Source: an uncultured Porphyromonadaceae bacterium
GTDB taxonomy: Bacteria > Bacteroidota > Bacteroidia > Bacteroidales > Muribaculaceae
Length of the DNA stretch: 43,456 nt
Assembly: GCA_902461565.1 (NCBI GenBank)
Contig: CABPYL010000024.1
Location: 1-43,456, forward strand
Direction of reading: 5' to 3'
The notes under the pieces were generated by a model, which worked only from the letters and a program-made list of their open reading frames with translations, did not search any database and had not been told where the DNA came from. Position 1 is the first letter of the stretch. The number at the start of each line of letters is the position of its first letter. Shown here one piece after another: positions 24,623 to 32,819 of this stretch. The translations under genes and the position numbers were made by a program.

Positions 24623-25615
24623 TTATCGGTTATAAATGTCAGGCTTGTATTTGGCAAGGTTTGCAGGTTGACAGAACCAGTCGATTGTCTTGCGCAGGCC
24701 GTCCTCCAGGGTATGTTGCGGACGCCAGGATGTAAGCGATTCAATCAGCGAGTTATCGCCACAAAGACGGTTCACCTCGCTGTTGGCCGGACGGAGGCGC
24801 TGAGCATCGCATACAATTTCTACATCGACCCCCATAAGTCGTTGTATCGTGGCAACTATCTCGCCCATCGACACCTCGCGGCCAGTGGCGATATTTATGT
24901 CGCGTCCTTCGAGACCCGGAGTCTCGCCAAGAGCGATAAACCCGGCGGCAGTATCGGTTACAAAGTTAAAATCGCGTGTCGGCGTAAGATCGCCTAATTT
25001 GATTTGTCGGCATCCCGATGCAATCTGGGTTATAACTGTCGGGATTATGGCACGCGCACTTTGGCGCGGACCATAGGTATTGAACGGACGCGCCGTAACC
25101 ACCGGCAACTCGAAAGCATTATAGAAGCTCTGAGCGATGGCGTCAGCGCCAATTTTAGTTGCAGAATATGGCGACTGTGGCTGACGGGGATGTTTTTCGT
25201 CGATAGGCACATATTTCGCCGTGCCATACACCTCGCTTGTAGAAGTAACCAGCAGACGACGGCAACCGGCGTCGCGCACAGCCTGGCACATGTTGAGAGT
25301 TCCTTTGATATTCGTATCCACGTAGCTCTCCGGAGCCACATAGCTGAACGGAATGGCAATAAGCGCAGCCAAATGATATACGGTATCAATGCCGCCGCAC
25401 AGTTCGCGACAGAAAGCGGCATCGCGCACGTCGCCACATACAATCTCCAGACCAGGACTTTCCGCTACATCCTCGAGCCAACCCCAGTTGTTGAACGAAT
25501 TATATTGAGCAAGCGCCCTCACCGAATATCCTTTGGCAAGCAAAGCCTCGGTAAGATGCGAACCGATGAAACCATCGGCGCCGGTAACAAGTACCTTTTT
25601 TTCTTTTTCTACCAT
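24623..25615 (-). CDS. legB: LegB-like NAD-dependent sugar-nucleotide 4,6-dehydratase
   Basis: This 330-residue extended-SDR protein has GADGFIGSHL (NAD motif), the substrate-side LAQYNSFNNWGWLED, TSTSEVYGT, and the catalytic YxxxK as PYSATKIGADAI near residue 150, followed by FNTYGPRQSARA. These are close to LegB proteins, which dehydrate a UDP-sugar on the legionaminic/bacillosamine-type route. No other leg or pse genes are nearby, so the exact nucleotide sugar is not proven. Its start overlaps the lipoprotein stop by 7 nt, and it ends the operon with the Wzi-like protein, suggesting a role in surface glycan synthesis. Confidence 0.87.
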   Translation of the reverse strand: MVEKEKKVLVTGADGFIGSHLTEALLAKGYSVRALAQYNSFNNWGWLEDVAESPGLEIVCGDVRDAAFCRELCGGIDTVYHLAALIAIPFSYVAPESYVDTNIKGTLNMCQAVRDAGCRRLLVTSTSEVYGTAKYVPIDEKHPRQPQSPYSATKIGADAIAQSFYNAFELPVVTARPFNTYGPRQSARAIIPTVITQIASGCRQIKLGDLTPTRDFNFVTDTAAGFIALGETPGLEGRDINIATGREVSMGEIVATIQRLMGVDVEIVCDAQRLRPANSEVNRLCGDNSLIESLTSWRPQHTLEDGLRKTIDWFCQPANLAKYKPDIYNR

Positions 25616-26070
25616 GTGCGTATGTATTTATAGACAAGGACTTTTCCTTCCGGCGAAGTGAGTACCATATCGAGATGTCCGCCATCAAGCCTGGTTATCA
25701 GCAAAGTTTCCTCCAGTTCCGTCATGTGGAGCCAGTAGGGAGGCGCGAAAGCACCGGTTCCGGAAGGTGTATCGTCGCTGTAATTGTTGAAATCTAAAAC
25801 TAACTTGTCGTCTATGCGCGACCAGGTTGCCAGACAATGGCGGCTGTCCTCTGGGTTGAAAATAAGGAGGAAACGCGCAATATTACTCTGGAAACTCAAT
25901 ATAGCACCCTGAGCTCCGTCTGGCAAAGGCAGAACAGTACCATCCTCGGTCAACTCCATAAGCGACCATGAGCCGAACAGTTTCCCTATATTGCCATTGT
26001 TTTGCGTACAGCCGCATGTCAGCAACATAAAAATAGAGACGACAGCGAGAGTTATTTCTTTCTTAATCAT
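25609..26070 (-). CDS. Lipocalin-like lipoprotein
   Basis: This 153-residue protein has a lipoprotein signal peptide (TLAVVSIFMLLTCGC, Cys near residue 21). The mature part begins IGKLFGSWSLMELTEDGTVLPLPDG and continues with alternating strands, resembling small lipocalin-like (DUF4923/lipocalin_5) proteins with the W-x-L start. Its start overlaps the Wzi-like gene stop (ATGA, 26067-26070) and its stop overlaps the LegB-like gene start by 7 nt, so all three are co-translated. Function unknown; a role linked to the Wzi protein is inferred from coupling. Confidence 0.75.
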   Translation of the reverse strand: MIKKEITLAVVSIFMLLTCGCTQNNGNIGKLFGSWSLMELTEDGTVLPLPDGAQGAILSFQSNIARFLLIFNPEDSRHCLATWSRIDDKLVLDFNNYSDDTPSGTGAFAPPYWLHMTELEETLLITRLDGGHLDMVLTSPEGKVLVYKYIRTW

Positions 26071-27593
26071 TTTCTGCCTAAAGTGAAATTGCCTGTATAT
26101 GAAAAAGAGAGCATACAGCCCACATTAGAACCTCGTAAACCTCCCGTATCCATAGCCACATTCGCCCGTACGGACAGCCCCCGAAGTTTGTAAGTCGGCA
26201 TCCAGCGAAGACCGAACATCAGTGAAGTATCGGAAAGCAATATTATCGAAGGGATACGCCCAGTGCCACCGGCTTTCTGATAGCTGAACTTGGCTATATA
26301 CGACAGTTCCGAACCCATATATCCTTCTAAGGCAACGTGTACGCCACGGGCTCGGTTATGCTCGAATCCTGGAAGGCCGTTAAGATTGTACAGCGGCGAC
26401 AGTACGAACGGCGAGCCTATGCTCATACCGTAGTTGGAGTACGGACCATAAAAATCGTTGTTGTAGTAGTTATCGCCTCCGGTAAGGCCTTCAGTTATGG
26501 AGCTTCCTGGATTGTCGGCAGGAGCGTAATGGATCGGTCCGGACTGGTTGGTGAAATCGAAATATTCCACAAGGACATTGCCAATGGGACAGCTTTCCGG
26601 GAAAGTATACTGCAGGCCCCACAGACCGTCCCATCCGTTCATCTTGCCTATGCCCGAGCCATCCTCCCACGGCCATTCGAAATATGCCGTTAGCGTGCTG
26701 CCGTTATTGAAATTATATCGAGCCTTTAAATCCCAGGAACCAAGCGAGTTGCCTTTATAGTATCCCTCGCCGGAACCTTCAATCGGGAAGAACATGTCTA
26801 TAATGTCCTTGATATGGAACTTGCGGTCTTCCTCACGTGTAACCAGGCCACGACGGTAGTAGCGCGCTTTGCCGGCAAACTCTCCGGCAGACTGCATACC
26901 CACGGTAACCGAGAATGGCATCGATGGTTTTGTGCGGAAATAGCAGCGCTTATAGGTGTAATAGTTACCCGTGCAGAACAGGCCGGAATAATAGTTGAAA
27001 GTTTTCTCACGCAGGCCGTCGTCCATGAACTTGCCGTACATTATTTCTCCCTCGATCTGCACCCAACCGTTTGTAAGAGGTATATTCTGAAAGTCGATGA
27101 AACCTGCCGACACTCCCGGGATAGGTCTGGCATTGTTACTTCGGGTAAGGTCGCCGGAGGAAAGATAATCGTCCACAATCCCCGAATGTCTTTCCTTCAT
27201 GCCGGCCAGCAGGTACACCCCTCTGTATTTAAGTTGTCCGAACATCTGAATGAGCCGTGCAGGCGCCTGACGCACGCCAGAAAGAGTCCATTTGCCGTCG
27301 TCGAAACGTTTGTACTGTGCTTGCGAGCCATAGCCGAAAATACATTCTGCACCGATGCTCCAGCTGAAGCGTCTTTCAAGGTCGAGTTTCTTCTCTAACT
27401 GTCCGTCGAGCCACGCTCCGGTGGCACCTGTTACACGGCCCGAATTCCACGACCCCAACATATATGGTGCGTGTTCGCCGGACGAGGCATTGGCGATAAC
27501 CGTTGCAGTATAATCGAAATCGACGCCGTATGCTGTCGTAGCTGGAATTGCTACGGCTGCCGCAAGCATTGTTATTCCGGATAATAATTTCAT
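26067..27593 (-). CDS. Wzi-family outer-membrane capsule-assembly-like protein
   Basis: The start at 27593 (MKLLSGITMLAAAVAIPATTAYG) gives 508 residues and a good signal peptide. The alternative at 27605 adds four residues. The mature protein is a beta-barrel with many aromatic strands (LERRFSWSIGAECIFGYGSQ; FGQLKYRGVYLLAGMKERH; GSWDLKARYNFNNGSTLTAYFEWPWEDGSG; VLVEYFDFTNQSG) and ends in an aromatic strand (SYTGNFTLGRK). This matches the Caps_assemb_Wzi family, which binds capsule or other polysaccharide at the cell surface. It shares an operon with a hydrolase, a lipoprotein and a LegB-like enzyme. Confidence 0.83.
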   Translation of the reverse strand: MKLLSGITMLAAAVAIPATTAYGVDFDYTATVIANASSGEHAPYMLGSWNSGRVTGATGAWLDGQLEKKLDLERRFSWSIGAECIFGYGSQAQYKRFDDGKWTLSGVRQAPARLIQMFGQLKYRGVYLLAGMKERHSGIVDDYLSSGDLTRSNNARPIPGVSAGFIDFQNIPLTNGWVQIEGEIMYGKFMDDGLREKTFNYYSGLFCTGNYYTYKRCYFRTKPSMPFSVTVGMQSAGEFAGKARYYRRGLVTREEDRKFHIKDIIDMFFPIEGSGEGYYKGNSLGSWDLKARYNFNNGSTLTAYFEWPWEDGSGIGKMNGWDGLWGLQYTFPESCPIGNVLVEYFDFTNQSGPIHYAPADNPGSSITEGLTGGDNYYNNDFYGPYSNYGMSIGSPFVLSPLYNLNGLPGFEHNRARGVHVALEGYMGSELSYIAKFSYQKAGGTGRIPSIILLSDTSLMFGLRWMPTYKLRGLSVRANVAMDTGGLRGSNVGCMLSFSYTGNFTLGRK

Positions 27594-27626
27594 AAGACAA
27601 AGCAACCCAACGCTGGAAAAAGAATA

Positions 27627-28556
27627 TTACCTGAAATTGGCCTTGATATAGTCTTCGAGAGTGAATTGAGTCTGATATTCGTCGGTTCTGACAGTTTCCA
27701 CCGTCCTTACCATATTAACTTTCGCCGCCATAACGGCATGGATAAAATCGAGAATTTCGCCACAGTCGGATATCATGGGCGATATAGCCACAGAATGGTC
27801 GGCGCCTTTGAAAATATGGAACCAGTGGTTCACACCCTTTTCGGAGAGACTCTTGCTGATAGCTTCTGAACCCCATAGACCAATATCGTGTACAGTAGCA
27901 TCAACAAATGGCACATTGCTATCGGCATCGCCGTGGAAAAGAAGCATAGGCGCAGGAGTGCGTGCCCATTCAGGAGCACCGTCGCTGCAGATAGCCCCTG
28001 CCATAGAAATCACACCGGCGTAATTGAAAACAGGAGGGAATCCTGCAACTCCTCCGGCGCTTTTGCACAACTCATATTCTGCCTGCAAAGCCGTGATTGC
28101 GCCAGCACTGGAACCGCATGCGAACAGCAAGCCGGGATTCACGCCCAATTCGCTGCTCTTTGCAAGTACGTAGCCCGTAGCTGTAAGATAATCGGTTGTC
28201 GCGCATGTTATAGCGTCCATCAGCCTGTCGGCCATATACGAAAACGAACTCAGCATCCCGGAATTGAGATTGCTGAGCAGGGTGCGGTAGTCAGCGGAAA
28301 TTGCCGTTATTCCATTATTCGCAAGAAACTCAAACAAAGGCACATAGCGGGCATCGTCGCGGTGGCCGCCTGTAAAACCGCCTCCAAAAGCGAAAATAAC
28401 TGCCGGAGCAGGTTCATCTGTGGCCGCACGGTAAACGTCCATGCGGAGCGTGTCGCTCTCGGCTATATTATAAATATAAGTTTCCTTCCGCACTGCGTCG
28501 GCAAAGCCGACAAAAGAAATCGCGAGCAGAAGAAAAAGAGTTAAAAACTTTTTCAT
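27627..28556 (-). CDS. Exported alpha/beta hydrolase (BD-FAE-like)
   Basis: This 309-residue protein has a signal peptide (LTLFLLLAISFVGFADA). The oxyanion-hole motif FGGGFTGGHRD (HGGG-type, here with Phe replacing His) is near residue 60, the nucleophile elbow ACGSSAGA is near 150, the acid is in LFHGDADSNVPF near 210, and the His is in KGADHSVA near 255. This is the layout of BD-FAE/esterase-lipase proteins, which cleave ester-linked groups such as ferulate or acetate. It heads the operon with the Wzi-like protein. A -7 box lies only 4 nt before the ATG, at 28561-28568. Confidence 0.87.
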   Translation of the reverse strand: MKKFLTLFLLLAISFVGFADAVRKETYIYNIAESDTLRMDVYRAATDEPAPAVIFAFGGGFTGGHRDDARYVPLFEFLANNGITAISADYRTLLSNLNSGMLSSFSYMADRLMDAITCATTDYLTATGYVLAKSSELGVNPGLLFACGSSAGAITALQAEYELCKSAGGVAGFPPVFNYAGVISMAGAICSDGAPEWARTPAPMLLFHGDADSNVPFVDATVHDIGLWGSEAISKSLSEKGVNHWFHIFKGADHSVAISPMISDCGEILDFIHAVMAAKVNMVRTVETVRTDEYQTQFTLEDYIKANFR

Positions 28557-28560
28557 ATCA

Positions 28561-28568
28561 CAAATTTA
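28561..28568 (-). promoter_or_regulatory. -7 promoter box of the hydrolase-Wzi-LegB unit
   Basis: CAAATTTA on the plus strand reads TAAATTTG on the minus strand (TAnnTTTG), ending 4 nt before the ATG at 28556. A second minus-strand match (TAGCTTTG) lies at 28753-28760. Confidence 0.5.
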
Positions 28569-28759
28569 TCCATAATTCCGGCACCATGCAAATATTTGGC
28601 AGAAAAATCGTTCAATTTTCGCCAATTGGACACCGTATATAGAAAAACCACGACATTGCCACCGAGGTTCAACATCATGTCATCGTTTATAAGAATCCGT
28701 TGATAAAATCACTTGACCACGAACAAATAAGACTAACAGGTAGACACTTATCCAAAGCT

Positions 28760-28787
28760 AACCTATGCCTTTCAACCTATGCCTTTC
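28760..28787. repeat. Two-copy 14-bp tandem repeat
   Basis: AACCTATGCCTTTC occurs twice in exact tandem (28760-28773, 28774-28787) in the ~300-nt gap between the hydrolase and the aminotransferase-DapF gene. The rest of this gap (28557-28866) holds only promoter boxes. A simple slippage duplication is the most likely origin. Confidence 0.85.
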
Positions 28788-28843
28788 AAAAAGTTGGACT
28801 CACCTTTTTATGGTTAAGCAGACAGGAATCGAAAAATTATAGC

Positions 28844-28851
28844 TAACTTTG
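28844..28851 (+). promoter_or_regulatory. -7 promoter box of the aminotransferase-DapF fusion
   Basis: TAACTTTG matches TAnnTTTG. It ends 6 nt before the first ATG (28858) and 15 nt before a second in-frame ATG (28867), which is why the second is preferred here. Confidence 0.55.
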
Positions 28852-28866
28852 TAATCTATGAAATCT

Positions 28867-30930
28867 ATGAACACTGTTAGCTATAATTTCGATTGTGTAG
28901 TCGACCGCCACAACACCTGTTCCACAAAACTTGAGGAAATGGCGACTAAATTCGGTAGTTGCGATCTGCTGCCTTTCTGGATTGCGGACATGGATTTTGA
29001 AGCATGCCCATGTATTCTTGAAGCCCTACGCCACCGCCTCGATCATGGTGTGCTCGGTTATACCACCGTTCCCGAAACTTTCTGGACAAGTATATCTTCC
29101 TGGATGATGCGCCGCCATGAATGGAAAGTCAGCAACGATGAGATAACCTTCCTGCCTGGTCTGAAGAAAGGACTTGGCCTTTGCATAAATTTCTTCACCA
29201 GACCGGGCGACAGCATTATCATCCAGCCCCCGGTCTACCACTCTTTTCACAGTGTCATTGAAGGCAACGGACGAAAGGTTGTCAATAACCCGCTTGTCAT
29301 GGACGATGCCGGACGCTACCGAATGGATCTTGACGGACTGTCGGAACTGATACGCCGTGAACATCCGGCAATGATGTTCCTCTGCAATCCCCATAATCCG
29401 ATCGGCCTGCAATGGGACGCCAAAACCTTACGGCAAGTTGCTTCAATATGTCATGAGCACGGTGTAGTCCTTATATCCGACGAAATATACAGCGACCTGA
29501 TGCTCAACGGAAAAAAACATATTCCAACAGCATCGGTATCTGAAGAGGCCGCAGAAATCACTGTGACCCTCGGAGCACCTTCCAAAACATTCAATATTCC
29601 GGGAATTGTAAGCGCGTGGACAATCATAAAATCGGCAAAATTGCGTGAGCCGTTTTTCAACTGGCTGTCGGCAAGTGAATTCAACACTCCTCCTATCGCA
29701 GCGATAGTTGCAACACAGGCAGCCTACAACGGTGGGGAAGCATGGCTCAACCAGGCCCAGCAGTATCTGCAAGGCAATATTGAGTATACCGACTCATTCC
29801 TTAAAACCGAACTTAACAACGTCGGCTTCACCCTCCCGGATGCCTCTTTCGCCATCTGGCTTGACTTCCGTAAATTCAATCTCACACAGGAGGAGCTTGT
29901 CGGCACTCTCATCCGCCGCGGGCGCCTTGCCCTCAGCGACGGAGTGTCTTTCGGCCAGGAAGGAGCCGGATTCATGCGCATGAATATCGGCACCTCGCGT
30001 CTGATTGTCGCTGAAGGCCTGCGGCGTCTGAAAGAAGCTTTCTCACCCGCAAGCAAGACACATTTTATGAATCCGACGCCCGCCAACATCAAATTCGTCA
30101 AAATGCACGGTCTCGGCAACGATTTCGTATATGTGGACTGCATGGAGCGCCCGCTCGACAATCTGCCACAACTTGCAGTGAGTATGAGCCGACGCCACAC
30201 CGGTATCGGAGCCGACGGCATCATAGCCATTCTTCCCAGCACAGTGGCCGACTGCCGGATGCGTATCTTCAATGCCGACGGTTCGGAGGCACAGATGTGC
30301 GGCAACGGCATACGTTGCGTAGCCAAATACATCTACGACAATAAGATAGTAAATAAAAGCCATATCTCGGTAGAGACTCTCAGCGGAATCAAGACCGTAG
30401 AAGTACATACCGGCATAGACGGCTTGACGGATAACGTAACAGTCGATATGGGCCTCCCCATAACTTCTCCGGCTTCCATTCCTGTGAGATTCGATGGCGA
30501 CATAATGACTGAGGAACCTGTGAAACTGGCTTCCGGAGAAGTGAAAGTCACTGCAATATCTATGGGCAACCCTCACGGCGTTGTATTTGTAGACAACTTC
30601 AATGACAACATTGTAGAGAATCTTGGTCCGGAACTTGAAAATCATGAAATATGGCCGGAAAAAGCCAATATAGAGTTTGTTCGTGTCGATTCTTCCGATA
30701 CTCTTTCCATGCGTGCATGGGAACGCGGCGCCGGCGAAACAATGGCCTGCGGTACCGGAGCATGCGCGGCAGCGGCCGCAGCTGTAGCGACCGGACGGGC
30801 GCAATGGCCTCTTACTGTCCGCCTCATCGGTGGAAATCTGAACATAGATGTAGACAAAAAGACCGGACACATAATGATGACCGGACCGGCTGTAATAGTA
30901 TTCAGCGGAACGTACTACCCCTCCTGCTGA
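28867..30930 (+). CDS. dapF: PatB/MalY-type aminotransferase fused to diaminopimelate epimerase
   Basis: The start at 28867 (MNTVSYNFDCVV) gives 687 residues; ATG 28858 would add three. Residues ~1-395 are a fold-type I PLP enzyme of the PatB/MalY family: PFWIADMDFEACP, GYTTVPETFW, QPPVYHSFHSVI, CNPHNPIGL, SDEIYSDLM and the lysine motif GAPSKTFNIPG (Lys near 240). Residues ~401-687 are DapF, starting MNPTPANIKFVKMHGLGNDFVYVD, with catalytic Cys in QMCGNGIRC (about 478) and ETMACGTGAC (about 628). DapF converts LL- to meso-diaminopimelate for peptidoglycan and lysine. In many Bacteroidales dapF is followed by the aminotransferase gene dapL, so this fusion to a PatB-like protein is odd. An internal start at 30067 could also give separate DapF. 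Confidence 0.93.
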   Translation: MNTVSYNFDCVVDRHNTCSTKLEEMATKFGSCDLLPFWIADMDFEACPCILEALRHRLDHGVLGYTTVPETFWTSISSWMMRRHEWKVSNDEITFLPGLKKGLGLCINFFTRPGDSIIIQPPVYHSFHSVIEGNGRKVVNNPLVMDDAGRYRMDLDGLSELIRREHPAMMFLCNPHNPIGLQWDAKTLRQVASICHEHGVVLISDEIYSDLMLNGKKHIPTASVSEEAAEITVTLGAPSKTFNIPGIVSAWTIIKSAKLREPFFNWLSASEFNTPPIAAIVATQAAYNGGEAWLNQAQQYLQGNIEYTDSFLKTELNNVGFTLPDASFAIWLDFRKFNLTQEELVGTLIRRGRLALSDGVSFGQEGAGFMRMNIGTSRLIVAEGLRRLKEAFSPASKTHFMNPTPANIKFVKMHGLGNDFVYVDCMERPLDNLPQLAVSMSRRHTGIGADGIIAILPSTVADCRMRIFNADGSEAQMCGNGIRCVAKYIYDNKIVNKSHISVETLSGIKTVEVHTGIDGLTDNVTVDMGLPITSPASIPVRFDGDIMTEEPVKLASGEVKVTAISMGNPHGVVFVDNFNDNIVENLGPELENHEIWPEKANIEFVRVDSSDTLSMRAWERGAGETMACGTGACAAAAAAVATGRAQWPLTVRLIGGNLNIDVDKKTGHIMMTGPAVIVFSGTYYPSC

Positions 30931-30961
30931 CAGGCTTTCACCTAATGACTAATTTTGTCTT

Positions 30962-31495
30962 ATGGAAACCATATATATTGAAACCGAAAGACTGATTCTG
31001 CGCGCATGGAAAGAGTCGGACAAAGCGTTATTTGCCAGAATAAACAGCAATGAAAACGTCATGAAATATTTCCCGTCCACATTGTCAACCGAAGAATCGG
31101 ATGCCTTTGTGGAACGGATCAAGGCAGAATTTGAAGAAACCGGACATGGACTGTATGCCGTTGAAATCAAAGAAACCGGAGAATTTATTGGCTACGTCGG
31201 TTTTCATCGTTTTACTTTCGATATGCCTTTCTCTCCGAACTGGGAAATAGGATGGCGTATCTCGAATAAGTTCTGGCATAAAGGATACGCCACAGAAGCG
31301 GCTATGGCGTGTATAGTCTATGCCCGCGAGAATAGATTCTGTAAAAAACTCTATTCATTCACGGCAGTTCCCAATATTCCATCAGAGAATGTCATGAAAC
31401 ACATAGGCATGAACTATGAAGGATTATTCATGCACCCGGCGTTAGCCGAAGGTCATTGGCTGAAAGAACACAAACTATACTCGTTAGATTTATAG
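30962..31495 (+). CDS. GNAT-family N-acetyltransferase (RimJ/RimL-like)
   Basis: This 177-residue protein starts METIYIETERLILRAWKESDK, the standard opening of the RimJ/RimL branch. The acetyl-CoA-binding core is WEIGWRISNKFWHKGYATEAAMACIVYA (RxxGxxG/A region), followed by KKLYSFTAVPNIPSENVMKHIGM. Members acetylate the N-terminus of ribosomal proteins or small amines. Sequence alone does not fix the substrate. It follows the fusion gene by 31 nt and may share its transcript. Confidence 0.92.
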   Translation: METIYIETERLILRAWKESDKALFARINSNENVMKYFPSTLSTEESDAFVERIKAEFEETGHGLYAVEIKETGEFIGYVGFHRFTFDMPFSPNWEIGWRISNKFWHKGYATEAAMACIVYARENRFCKKLYSFTAVPNIPSENVMKHIGMNYEGLFMHPALAEGHWLKEHKLYSLDL

Positions 31496-31560
31496 ACGCA
31501 TCCATACTTTCTCCGGGCTACTTTTCACGGGGTTTGTAAGGTTGTTTGCAAAATTCTGTG

Positions 31561-31568
31561 TAAATTTG
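31561..31568 (+). promoter_or_regulatory. -7 promoter box of the PAP2 gene
   Basis: TAAATTTG matches TAnnTTTG, 66 nt upstream of the ATG at 31635. TTTG elements lie upstream at 31545 and 31533, but their spacing (12 and 24 bp) is not ideal. Confidence 0.5.
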
Positions 31569-31634
31569 CAGGCAACAGACAGCGTTAGACGTTTCTCAAG
31601 GAACATTTAACGCCAAAATTGTTGTAATTATATT

Positions 31635-32276
31635 ATGACAGACCAACAGACTGACATGAACAAAGGCGTTGCCGTGGTAGCGTATATTATAAGCGATGTT
31701 TTTTCGCCCATTCTTATGCCTACATACGGCATGGCAGTGGCGTTATGGCTCACCATGATGCACTATCTGCCCTTGGCAGTGCGGCTTAAAGCACTGGCCG
31801 GCATCTTCGGCATTACAGCGCTTATTCCTTTCCTCTTCATCTTTGCGATGATAAAGATTGGACGAATAAACGACGTCAGCATATCCGACCGAGCCCAGCG
31901 CCCGGCACCATATTGCGTGTCGGTAGCATGCTACGTTGGCGCCGCATTCTTTCTTGTTGCCATGCACGCGCCTCTATGGCTGCCGGCTTTCTATTTCGGT
32001 GCCGCCGTGGTGTCGCTCCTGTCGCTCCTGATAACCCATTGGTGGAAAATCAGCGCACACGCCGGTGCCGTCGGCGGTCTTGCCGCAGGAGTATACTGGC
32101 TTGCCTGCAACGGTCTGCTTATAAACGCCCCTTTGTGGATAAGTGTCATTTTCCTGCTTGTCGGCCTTTTGGCATGGTCGCGCCTGTATCTGGGGAGACA
32201 CACGCTCATGCAGGTGTTTGCCGGTGCTATGCTCGGCTTCGGCACAGTGTTCCTGATAATGTATCTCATCTCTTAA
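31635..32276 (+). CDS. PAP2-family membrane phosphatase
   Basis: This 213-residue integral membrane protein has about six helices. The three phosphatase motifs appear in order: a degenerate motif 1 SDRAQRPAPY, motif 2 ISAHAGAVGG (SxxH-type), and motif 3 SRLYLGRHTLMQVFAG with the catalytic His. PAP2 enzymes remove phosphate from lipid or isoprenyl phosphates such as undecaprenyl pyrophosphate or phosphatidate. The usual SGH of motif 2 reads SAH here and motif 1 lacks a clean KxxxxxxRP, so activity could be altered. Lies 33 nt upstream of purE. Confidence 0.8.
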   Translation: MTDQQTDMNKGVAVVAYIISDVFSPILMPTYGMAVALWLTMMHYLPLAVRLKALAGIFGITALIPFLFIFAMIKIGRINDVSISDRAQRPAPYCVSVACYVGAAFFLVAMHAPLWLPAFYFGAAVVSLLSLLITHWWKISAHAGAVGGLAAGVYWLACNGLLINAPLWISVIFLLVGLLAWSRLYLGRHTLMQVFAGAMLGFGTVFLIMYLIS

Positions 32277-32309
32277 AACAATCTGAATAAAACCGGTCTT
32301 TATATCATT

Positions 32310-32819
32310 ATGAATTGCAAAGTCAGTATAATAATGGGCAGCACATCCGACCTGCCCGTAATGCGCAAGGCAGCCGACTTCCTCGAACAGATGGAGGTGC
32401 CTTTCGAACTTCATGCCCTCAGTGCCCACCGGACACCCGCCGCTGTGGAGGCATTTGCCTCAGGCGCGCGTGCCCGCGGTGTTGAAGTGATTATCGCCGC
32501 TGCCGGTATGGCCGCAGCACTACCCGGCGTGATAGCAGCGATGACAACCGTTCCCGTTATCGGTGTGCCCATCGCATCCACCCTCGATGGTGTCGACGCA
32601 ATGTATTCCATCATACAGATGCCGCCGGGCATCCCCGTAGCCACCGTCGGCATTAACGCCGCACTCAACGCCGCAGTTCTTGCCGTACGTATCCTCGCGC
32701 TGTCCGATGCCGCACTTTCCGCCCGTTACGACGCATACTGCGCCTCGCTCTCCGAGAAAGTTCGCAAAGCCGATGCCGAACTGGCTGCTATCAAGGATTA
32801 TAAATTCAAGACAAACTAA
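32310..32819 (+). CDS. purE: 5-(carboxyamino)imidazole ribonucleotide mutase (PurE)
   Basis: This 169-residue protein has the class I PurE signature: VSIIMGSTSDLPVM at the N-terminus, the substrate-binding ELHALSAHRTPAAV with the active-site His near residue 43, IIAAAGMAAALPGVIAAMT and GVPIASTLDGVDAMYSIIQMPPGIPVATVGI. It moves the carboxyl group from N5-CAIR to form CAIR in purine synthesis. No purK is adjacent. The stop codon TAA (32817-32819) is followed with no gap by the GTG start of ispG. Confidence 0.96.
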   Translation: MNCKVSIIMGSTSDLPVMRKAADFLEQMEVPFELHALSAHRTPAAVEAFASGARARGVEVIIAAAGMAAALPGVIAAMTTVPVIGVPIASTLDGVDAMYSIIQMPPGIPVATVGINAALNAAVLAVRILALSDAALSARYDAYCASLSEKVRKADAELAAIKDYKFKTN

